DNA of 35,864 bases from Candidatus Aminicenantota bacterium. Lineage in GTDB: Bacteria > Acidobacteriota > Aminicenantia > UBA2199. Positions 1-9,573 of this stretch are shown here, piece by piece; position 1 is the first letter of the stretch, and every line of letters starts with the position of its first letter. A model generated the notes under the pieces. It was not told where the DNA came from, ran no database searches, and was given only the letters and a program-made list of their open reading frames with translations. The stretch spans positions 1 to 35,864 of the forward strand of contig WVZO01000163.1 of the NCBI GenBank assembly GCA_011772425.1, in the 5' to 3' direction. The position numbers and the translations under genes are program-made.

Positions 1-3000
1 ATGTCGAATTCTTGTGACCGGGCTCAAAGAAGTGAATTTCAAATCGTTCCAATTCTTTGATTTCAATAGATATTATTCCTTTTTCGTCGGGATAAACGGC
101 TTTGGGTTTTATTCGTTGATTATATCCTTTTTTTATTTCTACAGGTGTTGAAATATCAATGATATCAATGGGCGGCCACGGAGAGCCGCCCCTACCCTCT
201 GTACGTTGTGCACTGTGTACCCTGTTTTCTACCGTATTCCGTATCGTAAAATACCGGCTTCCTATGCCATCGGTATTTCCCGCATCATCCACAGCAGTCC
301 ATTGAATGGTATGAACGCCGTTTTCATATTGCGTGGTGTCCAGGTAAAAATAACCCACTGCGCCATTGCTGTTGTTGTAACCGGGAAATAAATCGGCAAT
401 ATCCTGCCGGTACTGGTTGTAAACCGGGTTTCCCACGAAAACACCGTCCACCCAGATCCGGATGGTGGAACCATCCGTGGGGATGGTATTGGGCAAAGGC
501 GTTAATACCCAACCGTAATTAATAAATTGACTGCCCGATGCAATGCCTCCTTGCGTGGGCGTATCAATGGCACCAAATGGTTTAACCGCATTGGCATTAT
601 CGCAGATGATGGTTTTGGTTCCTAAAATCACCTGGTTGCCTTCCATGTCCGTGGCAATGGCATGGATTTTAAAGGTCCCGTTTCCACCGCCGGGTAAAAA
701 ATTGGTGAGCATCATGTATCCCCAACCCGCTTTGTAATTATTGGGATATGTAGGATATGATTGTTCCACATCCGGCCGTGCCCCTTCCACGAATACGGCA
801 TCGCCGATGTAAACCACTCCATCGTTCTCTTCCCTGAAAATTTGAACGCTTTGCACCCCGATATCGTCCAGTGCCCAGCCGGTTACCGGGATACTACTGC
901 GAACAATGGTAGCGTCGCCAGGAGTAGCAAAAAAACCGAAAGGTGCGGCGGTTTGTCCCGAACCAACCACCTCCAGGGTAACCTCAACAGTCTGCGGGCT
1001 GTTGCCGGCATTGGGGTCCGAAATAGTAATGGTCCCGTTATACGTTCCCGGAGAAAGACCCACGGGATTTATTGAAACCGTTACCTCTCCGCTGCCGCTG
1101 CCGGAAACAGGAGAACACACCAACCAATTGGCATCGACAGTAATAGACCAATTCAGCGTTCCCCCTCCAACGTTGCTGATGAAAAGAGTTTGAGCCCCTG
1201 TGGTAACACCCGAAACCTCCGCACCGAATTTTATACCGAACCGATTCACATTGATTTGCGGGGGAAACCCGGACGTATTAACTCTTAGAATATGAAGCTT
1301 GCCGGTGGTTTTCGACAACAAATAAACATAATTATCCAGGAAATAAACATCCTGGCTGGCCCAGGGGACATCATAACTGCCTGCCAGTGTTGGAGAATAC
1401 GGATTTGCAATATTTATCACATGCAGACCATGATTAGCCCCCGACACATACGCGTAATTGCCGCTGACACAAACGGCCTGGTAGTACTCCAGGTAATCCT
1501 GGTGCTGGTAGTTTCCCAATGAGACAGGGTTAGCCCTATCAGACACATCCAGGACCGTTAAGCCCCCAACTCCGTGGGGAACATAAGCATAATTTCCTAT
1601 GACATTCACATCCCAGGCAATGGTGGCAACTTCATACTTCCCAACCTGTTTGGGAGAGGAGGGATTGGATATATCCACCACCAGTACACCGCTGCCGGTA
1701 TTATCATAGGTGACATAGGCATAATTACCGTCCACATCCACGCGCCTGGCAGACGCCTCGATATCAAGGCCGCCTGCCAGTGTGGGGTTGGAGGGATTTG
1801 ATATATCGATCACCCGCAGCCCCACAATATCCGCAACATAGGCATAATTGCCCATCACATCCACCCCATGGGGCCGTTGATATCCTGTCACGGCATAGTG
1901 TCCCACGGCAGCAGCAGATGTTGGATTCGTCATATCGATAATATATAAACCGGTTTTATCGGCCACATAAGCGTAATTAAGATTTACATAAACGTCTTGC
2001 GGGACCGGAGTATCATAACGGAAAACCATAGAAGGAGAAGAGGGACTTGATACATCCAGTACCACCAATCCTTCATACTCATTCAATAAATACGCGTAAC
2101 TCCCCCTGACATATACTTTGAGCGGGGCCTCGGAGGCATCATAAGCTCCCCTGGAAGTTGGAGCGGCTGGGGTTGATATATTGATAATTTGCAGGCCGCC
2201 CTGTTCATCGGCCACATAGGCGGAATTCCCGCTGACGTCTACTGTCAACGCAAAACCCGGGGTGTCACAACTTCCTGCAAGGGTTGGATTGGCCGGGTTG
2301 GAAACATCCAACACCTGCAATCCCTGCCCACCCATGGATACATACGCGTAATTACCGCTTATATCGATTCCACGGCAGCCTGTGGTGATATAACTTCCTG
2401 CCAGAGCGGGCGATGCGAAATTGGAAACATCGATGGCCAGCAATCCCAGGGAAGAATCCGTCACATAGGCAGTGGTGTTCTCTACAGTAACACTCCTGGG
2501 GAAGCCCAGGTTAGTATACTTACCGGCAAAAACAGGAGAAGAAGGCGTCGATACATCGACAATATGCAGCTCGCCATAGGACGGAGAATACCCCTCACCC
2601 ATCAAAACCGCCAGGTACACGTAATCTCCATCCACAGATATATCATTAATACTCCATAGATAGGGAGCACCCGGGGGGTCCGGGACATTATACGATGCCA
2701 CAAAGGTTGGAGAAGACGCATTGGATACATCAATAATCTCAAATCCGTTGTTCCCGGAAAAACTTCCGACGATATATGCATAATTGCCCTGCACAGATAC
2801 CGCACCGACATAGTTGCCGCTCATATCATAACTGCCCACCCAGTAGGGAGCAGAGGGATTCGCCACACCCAACACCTGCAATCCACCGCAATGATCCCCT
2901 ACATAAGCATAATTGCCGCTAACATAGACATAATAAGCATGACACGGTGTATCATAGTTTGCTATTCTCCGGGGATTGGCGGGATCGCTGATATCGATAA

Positions 3001-3175
3001 TATCCACACCAGCATAATCAGCCGCACAATAGGCATAATTCCCCTGGATAAAAACATCCTTATAATACCCGGTGCCCCACTCCCCCACTTTGGTTATGTT
3101 AAGATTTCCATGAACAAGAACTCCCGGGAAAAAACCAATTGCCAATACTACCAATACTAAAATCATTTTTTTCAT
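1..3175 (-). CDS. Secreted LVIVD-repeat beta-propeller protein with BACON-like and Ig-like domains, C-terminus cut by window edge
   Basis: I translated this frame by hand: 1058 codons run from an ATG at 3175 to the left edge with no stop, so the gene continues outside. The start is set by GAGGT at 3185-3189, nine bases upstream. A hydrophobic signal peptide (about 23 residues) is followed by about 13 full LVIVD repeats and one partial one (residues ~25-630), each with a GNYAYV strand and a VIDISNPxxP strand. Residues ~640-735 look like a BACON/Ig-like domain ([10 protein letters not shown]). Then come two similar Ig-like segments, each opening with PFG...TP (~740-990). LVIVD proteins are presumed cell-surface propellers of unknown ligand. 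An intergenic-type hairpin sequence lies in frame near the C-terminal end (170-191). It is transcribed divergently from the propeller gene at 3474. Confidence 0.9.
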   Translation of the reverse strand, partial: MKKMILVLVVLAIGFFPGVLVHGNLNITKVGEWGTGYYKDVFIQGNYAYCAADYAGVDIIDISDPANPRRIANYDTPCHAYYVYVSGNYAYVGDHCGGLQVLGVANPSAPYWVGSYDMSGNYVGAVSVQGNYAYIVGSFSGNNGFEIIDVSNASSPTFVASYNVPDPPGAPYLWSINDISVDGDYVYLAVLMGEGYSPSYGELHIVDVSTPSSPVFAGKYTNLGFPRSVTVENTTAYVTDSSLGLLAIDVSNFASPALAGSYITTGCRGIDISGNYAYVSMGGQGLQVLDVSNPANPTLAGSCDTPGFALTVDVSGNSAYVADEQGGLQIINISTPAAPTSRGAYDASEAPLKVYVRGSYAYLLNEYEGLVVLDVSSPSSPSMVFRYDTPVPQDVYVNLNYAYVADKTGLYIIDMTNPTSAAAVGHYAVTGYQRPHGVDVMGNYAYVADIVGLRVIDISNPSNPTLAGGLDIEASARRVDVDGNYAYVTYDNTGSGVLVVDISNPSSPKQVGKYEVATIAWDVNVIGNYAYVPHGVGGLTVLDVSDRANPVSLGNYQHQDYLEYYQAVCVSGNYAYVSGANHGLHVINIANPYSPTLAGSYDVPWASQDVYFLDNYVYLLSKTTGKLHILRVNTSGFPPQINVNRFGIKFGAEVSGVTTGAQTLFISNVGGGTLNWSITVDANWLVCSPVSGSGSGEVTVSINPVGLSPGTYNGTITISDPNAGNSPQTVEVTLEVVGSGQTAAPFGFFATPGDATIVRSSIPVTGWALDDIGVQSVQIFREENDGVVYIGDAVFVEGARPDVEQSYPTYPNNYKAGWGYMMLTNFLPGGGNGTFKIHAIATDMEGNQVILGTKTIICDNANAVKPFGAIDTPTQGGIASGSQFINYGWVLTPLPNTIPTDGSTIRIWVDGVFVGNPVYNQYRQDIADLFPGYNNSNGAVGYFYLDTTQYENGVHTIQWTAVDDAGNTDGIGSRYFTIRNTVENRVHSAQRTEGRGGSPWPPIDIIDISTPVEIKKGYNQRIKPKAVYPDEKGIISIEIKELERFEIHFFEPGHKNST

Positions 3176-3211
3176 TTTTTTTTTACCTCGCCTCAATGTC
3201 TTAGAAACAAT

Positions 3212-3217
3212 AGTATA
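3212..3217 (-). promoter_or_regulatory. Probable -10 box for the LVIVD gene
   Basis: TATACT read on the minus strand, about 37 bases upstream of the ATG at 3175. No good -35 is visible at 16-18 bases. Confidence 0.4.
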
Positions 3218-3413
3218 CATAATAAAAACCCAAAATACCATACGTTGCGGTTAAGTCGGATAGAAGTTTACCCTTTTTTTGAAAACGTTGAATAAGAGGA
3301 GCTTTCAAACGGTAAATATTTATAAATATTTACTCTTTCACCTTCCGCTCCCCCTTCGTGCCCTGGTGTCTTCGTGGCAAAAAAAAAGACTTTGGATTTT
3401 GCATCATAATCGG

Positions 3414-3442
3414 TTGACATTTTCTCCATACTCGGCTATACT
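3414..3442 (+). promoter_or_regulatory. Sigma-70 promoter for the 6-bladed propeller gene
   Basis: TTGACA at 3414-3419, 17-base spacer, TATACT at 3437-3442. Transcription would start near 3449, which excludes the longer in-frame start at 3279 and supports the ATG at 3474. Confidence 0.75.
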
Positions 3443-3473
3443 TACCATAGTAAACAAACCAGAGGCAAAAAAA

Positions 3474-4496
3474 ATGAAAAAGATGGGGCTGCTAATTTTG
3501 TTGCTACCTTTAATGACCGTATCTCTCTTTCCGGGAAAATTATCTGTATTACCGGAACTCACCAATCCGGGCATGATGACAATCGACGGCGATGAACTTT
3601 ATGTATTGGATGAGGTAGTGGTTTATGTCTATTCATTAAAGGATTACTGTCTCTTAAGAAAATTCGGCAAAAAAGGTGAAGGACCCGGCGAACTGCTGCC
3701 GGACGCTGACCTGCCAATCACAATGCAGGTTCTTAAGGAACAGGTCCTGGTAAATTCTTTTAATAAACTGGTCTGCTTCTCAAAAACAGGAAAGATGATA
3801 ACAGAAAAAAGAATTCCTTTTTTCGTCTTTCAGATTATCCCTTTTGGGAAAAATTATGCCGTAACAAAATTTACCAGGTACAGTGATGGTAGGAGCAAGG
3901 TGAGTGTTCTGCTTTTCGACAATGAGTTTAAAGAAATAAAAACACTTTATGAAACAGAGCTGCTTAATGATCAGGGAAAAGGAAAAATAGCTTTTCCCCT
4001 TATCACTGCCTTTATCCGGGTTTCAGGTAATCAATTATCTGTGGTTGATCAAAAAATGGAATTTCTTATCCAGCGCTTTGACCTGGAAGGGAACCGGTTA
4101 CCGCCGATAAAAAAAGCATATCAAAAGATCAAAGTAACCGATTCCTTTAAAAAGGAAAGTATGGAATGGCTCAGCTTACAGCCAGCTTTTAAATCTGCTC
4201 CTGAAAGGGCCAGAAAAATGATATATTTCCCACCCTATTTACCGGTTATACGAAATTTAGCAATCAAAGATCAGAAGCTTTATGTCCAGACTTACAAAAC
4301 CAGGGGGCAGCTTTTTGAATTTTTTATACTTGATCTTAATGGTAAGGTACTGAAAACCGTTTTTCTTCCCGATGAGAAAAATATCAAGATAGCGCCCACT
4401 CCGACTCCCAGGTATGATTTTAAAGAGAATAAATTCTATTACTTGCAAGAGAATGTGGATGAGGAAACATGGGAACTGCATGTTCAAGAGATATAA
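3474..4496 (+). CDS. 6-bladed beta-propeller protein with signal peptide
   Basis: A 340-residue protein. The open frame extends up to 3279, but the promoter at 3414-3442 and the AGAGG at 3461-3465 place the start at the ATG at 3474. The first ~20 residues are a hydrophobic export signal. The mature part resembles the 6-bladed propeller family: the FGKKGEGPGEL segment (about residues 60-70) is the typical blade motif, flanked by repeated DGDELYVLD, SKTGKMI and LNGKVLK strands. No catalytic residues are recognised. Such proteins are usually exported and of unknown ligand. It converges with the kinase gene across a 234-bp gap holding repeat words. Confidence 0.8.
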   Translation: MKKMGLLILLLPLMTVSLFPGKLSVLPELTNPGMMTIDGDELYVLDEVVVYVYSLKDYCLLRKFGKKGEGPGELLPDADLPITMQVLKEQVLVNSFNKLVCFSKTGKMITEKRIPFFVFQIIPFGKNYAVTKFTRYSDGRSKVSVLLFDNEFKEIKTLYETELLNDQGKGKIAFPLITAFIRVSGNQLSVVDQKMEFLIQRFDLEGNRLPPIKKAYQKIKVTDSFKKESMEWLSLQPAFKSAPERARKMIYFPPYLPVIRNLAIKDQKLYVQTYKTRGQLFEFFILDLNGKVLKTVFLPDEKNIKIAPTPTPRYDFKENKFYYLQENVDEETWELHVQEI

Positions 4497-4645
4497 AGCT
4501 TTAACGGGGATATGGTCACTCTTTGCAGATAGGTTTCAAAAATAGACATATCAATTGCTAATAAATTTAAAATCCTGAATCCCGCTGCTTCAAACAAATT
4601 CAATTGTCCAAAATTCAAATATTATTTTATTTTCTTCGTGCTTTT

Positions 4646-4662
4646 TACCGCATTGTAAATGC
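4646..4662 (-). repeat. 17-bp dispersed palindromic word, inverted copy
   Basis: TACCGCATTGTAAATGC is the exact reverse complement of 31619-31635. Its core (GCATT-TAC-AATGC) is self-complementary. It lies in the 234-bp gap between convergent genes. Confidence 0.75.
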
Positions 4663-4725
4663 CTTCGTGCACCTTCGTGGCTAAAAACAAAAGGAAAAAA
4701 ATCCTTGGTGTACCTTTGCGGCTAA
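4661..4725 (+). repeat. Two degenerate copies of a CCTTCGTG...GTGGCTAA word
   Basis: Two approximate copies of a ~23-bp word lie 40 bp apart: one begins CCTTCGTGCACCTTCG (4662) and the other CCTTGGTGTACCTTTG (4702). Both end in GGCTAA. Related words occur at 3353-3380, 22535-22574 (reverse) and 33197-33222. The rest of the 4497-4730 gap shows no gene. Confidence 0.5.
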
Positions 4726-4730
4726 CTCAA

Positions 4731-7553
4731 CTATCTCAGGCGCTCAAGCCATGCTTGCGATTTCCTGGCTAAATCCGTATGGGGATTCGCTTGCTTGCAA
4801 ACCTCATAACCCCGCACCGCCTCCTCGATATTGCCGCACAATTGCATGGTTCTACCATACATATAGGCATCATAAAAAAGCCAGAGCTTTGTTTCAAAGT
4901 CGCCTCTGGCTAATCTCAGCAGTCGTTCAAAAGCAGGCTTCGCCATCGCTTCGGCTATCAAAAGCTTGCCTTCCCTGGCCTTGAAATAAGCGACGGATAT
5001 CTCGGCCAGGTGTTTTTTGGTTTTGGTAAAATCTAAGATATCCTCGAAATAAAATTTTGCCTGTTCCAATTCCATGTCTGCCAGTATCCTGGCCCGGCCG
5101 ATGAATAGACGAAGCTCAAGAACGGTGATATTGTATACAAATTCTTCTTCAAAAACTCTTAAATCAGCTACCGCCTTTTGATAGTTCCCTCTAAAAATTT
5201 CCACGATCCCTTCATGGCATTTTATCGATGATCTTCGAGATTCTGCATCGTTGCGAAATATTTCAAAAAAAGCAACTCCAGCTTCCTTAAAATCTCCAAC
5301 CTGCAAATAGCAGTAACCTTTGAATAATAATTTTCCCCCTCCCAGTCCCCAGAAATTTCTTGCTCGATAATACTCGTTATCCAATTTTTCAAAGGCTTTT
5401 AACGGGTTTCCTTTTAAAAATTCGATTTCACATAATCTATGAATAGAATCATTGTTGTCCGGATGAAATTCGATGGACTCAATGAGAGTCTCTTCACCTT
5501 TCTGGTAACTACCCATTAAGACTTCCAGGTCTCCCTTAAAATAGAGAAGAGCAGATATTAAAAACGGATTTTCTATTTTATAGTCCAACGCTTTTGAAAT
5601 TAAGGAGTAGGCGGTATCAAGGTTATGATTCAAATTTTTTGCCTGGTAGTATTTGTTGATTAAAATATAAACTTTTCTTATATGGTTGGGGTTGTCTTTA
5701 TAAACTTTCCCATCATTTTGAAGTTTCTTGTCCACATAAAATCTCTTACCAAAAGTTAGAGTATAATCTTTTCTCAATGAAAAGTTATATTCACTAATAT
5801 CATTATTTAAAGCAATATGGCCTTCTTTCCAGGTATTTTTATAGGAACTAGGAATACTCATACCTAATGGAAGAATAACTAAAAACTTATTCTCATCAAA
5901 ACCACTCTCATCATTGACATCAAAATTTGGAAACTCCCTGAACGTTGTTCTTTTTTGGCTGATGATATTAATTTCTGCAAAGAATTGGAGATGAGACAAA
6001 ATATTGTTATTGCTCAGGGCAATAAAACTTAAAACTTCGTTATCAGCTCTAATAATCTCGTAATGATCTATACCACCAGGGTTTGAAAACGCAAAGAACT
6101 TTCCTTCATCCAGGAAACATAGTCCGGTAGGATACATACCTCTTGAATGACGTACGATGAATATGATCTCATCTTTTCCATCATCATCGATATCTTTCGT
6201 TTCAATATAAAAAATTTCGCTAATCCTGGCAAAGTCATATGTTTCCATACCCGCCATTTCAATGAGGGTTTGATTTGATATTTCATCACCCTTTCCATCC
6301 AGGTATACGATCCTGCTGTCAAGTTCAAGTGATTTCAACTTGACAGTTGGAGAAAAGGAATTATTTTGAGGATGTTTAATAAACACAATCACAGTATCAT
6401 GATATGATTTGAAAGAATCAAGGTAACTATCAGTGATAATGCAAGGATGAAAGTTTTTTTCCCATACCTTCTCGCCATGTTTATTTTTGGCAATCAAAAT
6501 ATTATCTGTCATTATTCCAATAGAATGAATCCTTCTTGCATCACCTTTAATTGAATGTTCTTTTAAAGTGTTGATTTTAATATAAACGAAAATTAAAAGA
6601 ACTGGCACAAGAAATCCAACTATTGTTAATCGTAAAGGTCTTGAAAAAAACTTCGATACAATCCAATCAGGAACAGTGGTCCGACCTTTCTTAAGAAATT
6701 CCAACATCTCTTCAATGTCTTGAAACCTCCTTTCTTTCTTCTTCTCCAGCGTTTTTTCAATGACAAACTCTATTAATCGAGGAATCTTTTGTTTTCTATC
6801 TCCTGGCGATATTCTACCGGGTTTGGTGTGAATATTCTTATAAATAATTTCCATAGTGCTGTCATTTTCAAAGGGATGTTTCCCGGCAAGCGCCCGGTAT
6901 AAAATCATACCCAAAGCATAAACATCGGAGCGAAAATCAACCTCCTCTCCCGACGCCTGCTCAGGGGACATATAATACGGAGAACCCACGATCTCTCCCA
7001 AAGAAGAGGTTTTTTCTCTATCCGTAACCTCCTTAGCAAGACCGAAATCGAGAATCTTTACCTTATTACGTGCCAGAACCATTATATTGGAGGGTTTTAA
7101 GTCTCTGTGGATGATGTTATGCTTATGCAGCGCACGCATTCCTTCCAAAATTTCAAAATAAATGGGTTTAAACTCCTCCCATTCAAAACGCTTTTTTCCT
7201 TCAAATATTTCTTTCAGGCTTTTTCCTTCCACAAACTCCATGACCAGGAAATGGAACGAATTCCATTCTTCCAGGGAGAAAACCTTAATGATCCGTTCAT
7301 CCACTATTTTCCTGGATAAATTGATCTCCCGCTTAACCCTGAGAAATTTCCTTTTGTCAGTAATCAATCCCGGATTCAGAAATTTTAGAGCCAATTGTGT
7401 TTTTAAGAGGATATCCACGGCTTTAAAAACAACGCCGCAGCCTCCCTCCCCTATCTTCTTTTCAATCCGGTAGCGGTCGTTAATCACCGTTCCCGGTGTT
7501 AACCCCGTTACTGCCCCATGTGGGCTTTCAAAAGAAGCAGTTTCTTTGTTCAT
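4731..7553 (-). CDS. Transmembrane Ser/Thr protein kinase with FG-GAP-like sensor region and C-terminal TPRs
   Basis: A 940-residue protein. The kinase domain spans residues ~25-290 with all catalytic motifs: glycine loop GEGGCG (35-40), ATP lysine K57, HRDLKPSN (149-156), DFG (169-171), SPE (196-198) and D210. A single hydrophobic segment at ~307-327 suggests a cytoplasmic kinase and an exported C-terminal half. Residues ~330-630 are unassigned but contain DIDDDGKDE, a calcium-binding FG-GAP/VCBS-like loop. From ~640 to the end are helical TPR-like repeats. PknB-type kinases phosphorylate Ser/Thr on partner proteins; no substrate can be named. The start at 7553 has a weak Shine-Dalgarno (GGGG about nine bases upstream, AAGG too close). 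No PASTA repeats are present. Confidence 0.9.
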   Translation of the reverse strand: MNKETASFESPHGAVTGLTPGTVINDRYRIEKKIGEGGCGVVFKAVDILLKTQLALKFLNPGLITDKRKFLRVKREINLSRKIVDERIIKVFSLEEWNSFHFLVMEFVEGKSLKEIFEGKKRFEWEEFKPIYFEILEGMRALHKHNIIHRDLKPSNIMVLARNKVKILDFGLAKEVTDREKTSSLGEIVGSPYYMSPEQASGEEVDFRSDVYALGMILYRALAGKHPFENDSTMEIIYKNIHTKPGRISPGDRKQKIPRLIEFVIEKTLEKKKERRFQDIEEMLEFLKKGRTTVPDWIVSKFFSRPLRLTIVGFLVPVLLIFVYIKINTLKEHSIKGDARRIHSIGIMTDNILIAKNKHGEKVWEKNFHPCIITDSYLDSFKSYHDTVIVFIKHPQNNSFSPTVKLKSLELDSRIVYLDGKGDEISNQTLIEMAGMETYDFARISEIFYIETKDIDDDGKDEIIFIVRHSRGMYPTGLCFLDEGKFFAFSNPGGIDHYEIIRADNEVLSFIALSNNNILSHLQFFAEINIISQKRTTFREFPNFDVNDESGFDENKFLVILPLGMSIPSSYKNTWKEGHIALNNDISEYNFSLRKDYTLTFGKRFYVDKKLQNDGKVYKDNPNHIRKVYILINKYYQAKNLNHNLDTAYSLISKALDYKIENPFLISALLYFKGDLEVLMGSYQKGEETLIESIEFHPDNNDSIHRLCEIEFLKGNPLKAFEKLDNEYYRARNFWGLGGGKLLFKGYCYLQVGDFKEAGVAFFEIFRNDAESRRSSIKCHEGIVEIFRGNYQKAVADLRVFEEEFVYNITVLELRLFIGRARILADMELEQAKFYFEDILDFTKTKKHLAEISVAYFKAREGKLLIAEAMAKPAFERLLRLARGDFETKLWLFYDAYMYGRTMQLCGNIEEAVRGYEVCKQANPHTDLARKSQAWLERLR

Positions 7554-7976
7554 CCTTGTTCCCCATTACCTCTCTCAAGTATAATAAATTTTTCATGCCT
7601 TAATTGTAATCATTGGTTAACGAAATGTCAATCCCAGGGGCATATGAATTTGTCAAAGTTTAGTAAAGGCAGACGTACGAGATTAGAAACAGATACAAAT
7701 GATAATGGCAGAAAAAATTACAAACTCCAAATCCCAAATTACAAACAAATTCCAAATTTAAAATTACAATGACCAAAACATGAAACCTCCTTTCCATCAA
7801 ATGGAATAGAATTTTTTTTGTTTTAATTTCTTTCCTTTTGGTTTGCATACTGTAAACGGGTTTACATAAAAATAGCTGCAAATTAAAAGCCTTATCTGAA
7901 ATAAAAATCCATAAAGACTTGATTATTAAATGATTACAGGTAATTCCTCTAATGAAGGATTCCAGATGAGTTTATA
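7554..7976. other. Intergenic region with AAATTCCAAAT-type words
   Basis: No gene seen between the divergent kinase and PD40 genes. From about 7715 to 7780 there is a run of degenerate words (CAAATCCCAAATTACAAAC, AAATTCCAAATTT, AATGACCAAAAC) like those at 11441-11475. Confidence 0.5.
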
Positions 7977-7993
7977 TTGGCACGCTTATTGCA
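7977..7993 (+). promoter_or_regulatory. Sigma-54 (-24/-12) promoter for the PD40 gene
   Basis: TTGGCACGCTTATTGCA matches the sigma-54 consensus: GG at 7979-7980, ten bases, then GC at 7991-7992. The ATG lies 35 bases beyond, with AGGAGG at 8017-8022. An activator of the right class is encoded at 11500-13266. Confidence 0.85.
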
Positions 7994-8027
7994 GATATAT
8001 TCAAAATAAAAATGTCAGGAGGAAAAA

Positions 8028-9257
8028 ATGAGTTTTAAAAAAATTTGTTTTATTCTTTGTGTTTTTTCAATCGTTTTTTTTATCGCCGGGGTGAATGATT
8101 CTCTTTCTGCCCAGAAAAGCGGTAAAATTGTGTATTCCACGAAAGGCACGGGTTATAAAATTTGGGTCATGAATGAAGATGGTACCGATTGCCTTCAGTT
8201 AACCTATGGACCTGGTGCCGATAGAAATCCTGAATGGTCACCGGATGGTAGTAAAATTGCTTTTAGTTCCAATAGAGATTCGGGCTATTTAAATGAAATA
8301 TTTGTAATGAACGCAGATGGGACAAATATACAAAAAGTAGTGTCTATTTCCAGTGCCAATTGTGCAGGTCAGGAATGGACCCCAGACGGTAAAAAACTTG
8401 GTTTTACAGTAAATTTCGGTTCCAACAATAATTGCATATATTGGGTTAACGTGGATGGAACAGGGCTTGAGCCTATTTATGATGCCCACTCAAAAGTTGA
8501 TTTTTGTTCTTTTTCAGCGGATGGAAAAAAGATTCTTTTTATCCATTGGGGAAAACTTTATATAATGAATATAGATGGCACAGGCAAAACTCAAATTGCA
8601 AATGCTCAAAGAGCCGATTGGTCACCACATCAGAATTTGGTGGTTTATGTAGACCAAAGTACTTACCGGGATATTTGGATTGTTAATCCTGTCACTCTAG
8701 AAAGACAACAATTTACTTTTGAATATCCAACGAAAGAATTTTTTCTTGACCCAAAATGGTCATGGCCAGATGCTCAGAAAATTGTTTATAATAGAGCCGG
8801 AGATTTATGGATTATGAACAGTGATGGCAGCAACAAAATTCAATTGACATTTGATGGATTGAAAGGAGAAGGTTCTGGTGAGTTATATTATTTTGATATA
8901 GAAATTCAAGCTCTCATCGATATAAAACCGGAAACCCTGAACCGAAAAAGTAAGGGCAAATGGGTAACAGCCTATATTGAATTACCCGAAAGCTATGACG
9001 TAGGAGAGATTGACCTTAACTCAATTGTCATTATAGCTGTGGATGAAATTATACTGGATGAACCCCTTTATGCAGAACCATCTCCAACGAAAATCGATGA
9101 CTACAATGCAAACGGCATACCGGATTTGATGGTCAAATTTAACAGGAGATCTCTGATTGAATTGTTAAGTCCCGGAGTCCATAACATTTCGATATCAGGG
9201 AATTTAAACGATGGAACAATCTTTGAGGGTAATGATACACTGAAAGTTATTCACTGA
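8028..9257 (+). CDS. Exported PD40/TolB-like beta-propeller protein
   Basis: A 409-residue protein with a signal peptide over the first ~28 residues. The next ~260 residues carry WD40-like PD40 repeats: MNEDGTDCLQLT, EWSPDGSKIAFSS, MNADGTNIQKV, WTPDGKKLGF and MNSDGSNKIQLTF. They end in a C-terminal segment beginning IDIKPETLNRKSKGKW, a pattern often found as a small beta-sandwich module after such propellers. TolB-type propellers mediate protein contacts in the periplasm; the partner is unknown. The gene is monocistronic, has a perfect AGGAGG and is preceded by a sigma-54 promoter, so expression should depend on an enhancer-binding activator. A hairpin lies about 90 bp after the stop. Confidence 0.85.
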   Translation: MSFKKICFILCVFSIVFFIAGVNDSLSAQKSGKIVYSTKGTGYKIWVMNEDGTDCLQLTYGPGADRNPEWSPDGSKIAFSSNRDSGYLNEIFVMNADGTNIQKVVSISSANCAGQEWTPDGKKLGFTVNFGSNNNCIYWVNVDGTGLEPIYDAHSKVDFCSFSADGKKILFIHWGKLYIMNIDGTGKTQIANAQRADWSPHQNLVVYVDQSTYRDIWIVNPVTLERQQFTFEYPTKEFFLDPKWSWPDAQKIVYNRAGDLWIMNSDGSNKIQLTFDGLKGEGSGELYYFDIEIQALIDIKPETLNRKSKGKWVTAYIELPESYDVGEIDLNSIVIIAVDEIILDEPLYAEPSPTKIDDYNANGIPDLMVKFNRRSLIELLSPGVHNISISGNLNDGTIFEGNDTLKVIH

Positions 9258-9347
9258 TTTATTCATAACAGGAATTCAATGGATGAGTCCGGGTTTTAAC
9301 AGGCTGTCCTTAGTGAATGGAGTGGATGTGAAGGGAGTTATTGGGAA

Positions 9348-9397
9348 CGCGTCTCAACATTGGATGTTCAGGGTTCAATGTTCAAGGTTGGGACGCG
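9348..9397 (+). repeat. 15-bp stem inverted repeat downstream of PD40 gene
   Basis: Bases 9348-9362 pair with 9383-9397 (CGCGTCTCAACATTG with CAAGGTTGGGACGCG). There is one mismatch and one pair that is U-G only in plus-strand RNA. The loop holds GTTCAGGGTTCAATGTTCA words. There is no U-run, so it is not a standard terminator. Confidence 0.65.
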
Positions 9398-9432
9398 AAC
9401 CATTAAATGTAACTCCTATTGGAAAAAATTAA

Positions 9433-9540
9433 GCTTAGAAGTTGAGAAGTTGAGAAGTTGAGAAGATAAGAAGTTGAGAGAGAACTCGAAAAAAAAGCTC
9501 TTTTCGTTTTCTCAACCTCTCAACCTCTCAACTTCTAAGC
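9433..9540 (-). repeat. 32-bp inverted repeat built from 8-bp words (GAGAAGTT)
   Basis: Left arm 9433-9464 pairs with right arm 9509-9540. Thirty of 32 positions are Watson-Crick. The two exceptions (9448/9525, 9456/9517) are A-C in plus-strand RNA but G-U in minus-strand RNA. The left arm is a tandem of GAGAAGTT; the right arm is AACCTCTC. It lies just after the stop of the small minus-strand gene at 9574. Confidence 0.8.
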
Positions 9541-9573
9541 CTTGTCTTTAAGTATCTCTTTTAAATCGTACAT

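Noticed and set aside
2189-2659. 156-residue plus-strand frame
   Set aside because: Antisense to the LVIVD repeats; its own repeat character is just the complement of the propeller repeats.
3279-3473. N-terminal extension of the 6-bladed propeller gene
   Set aside because: A consensus promoter lies inside it (3414-3442) and a signal peptide begins at 3474 behind an AGAGG, so the upstream part is leader DNA containing repeat words.
7626-7631. -35-like TTGACA upstream of the kinase gene (minus strand)
   Set aside because: The nearest -10-like box (TATACT, about 7578) is much further than 17 bases away, so I do not call a promoter.
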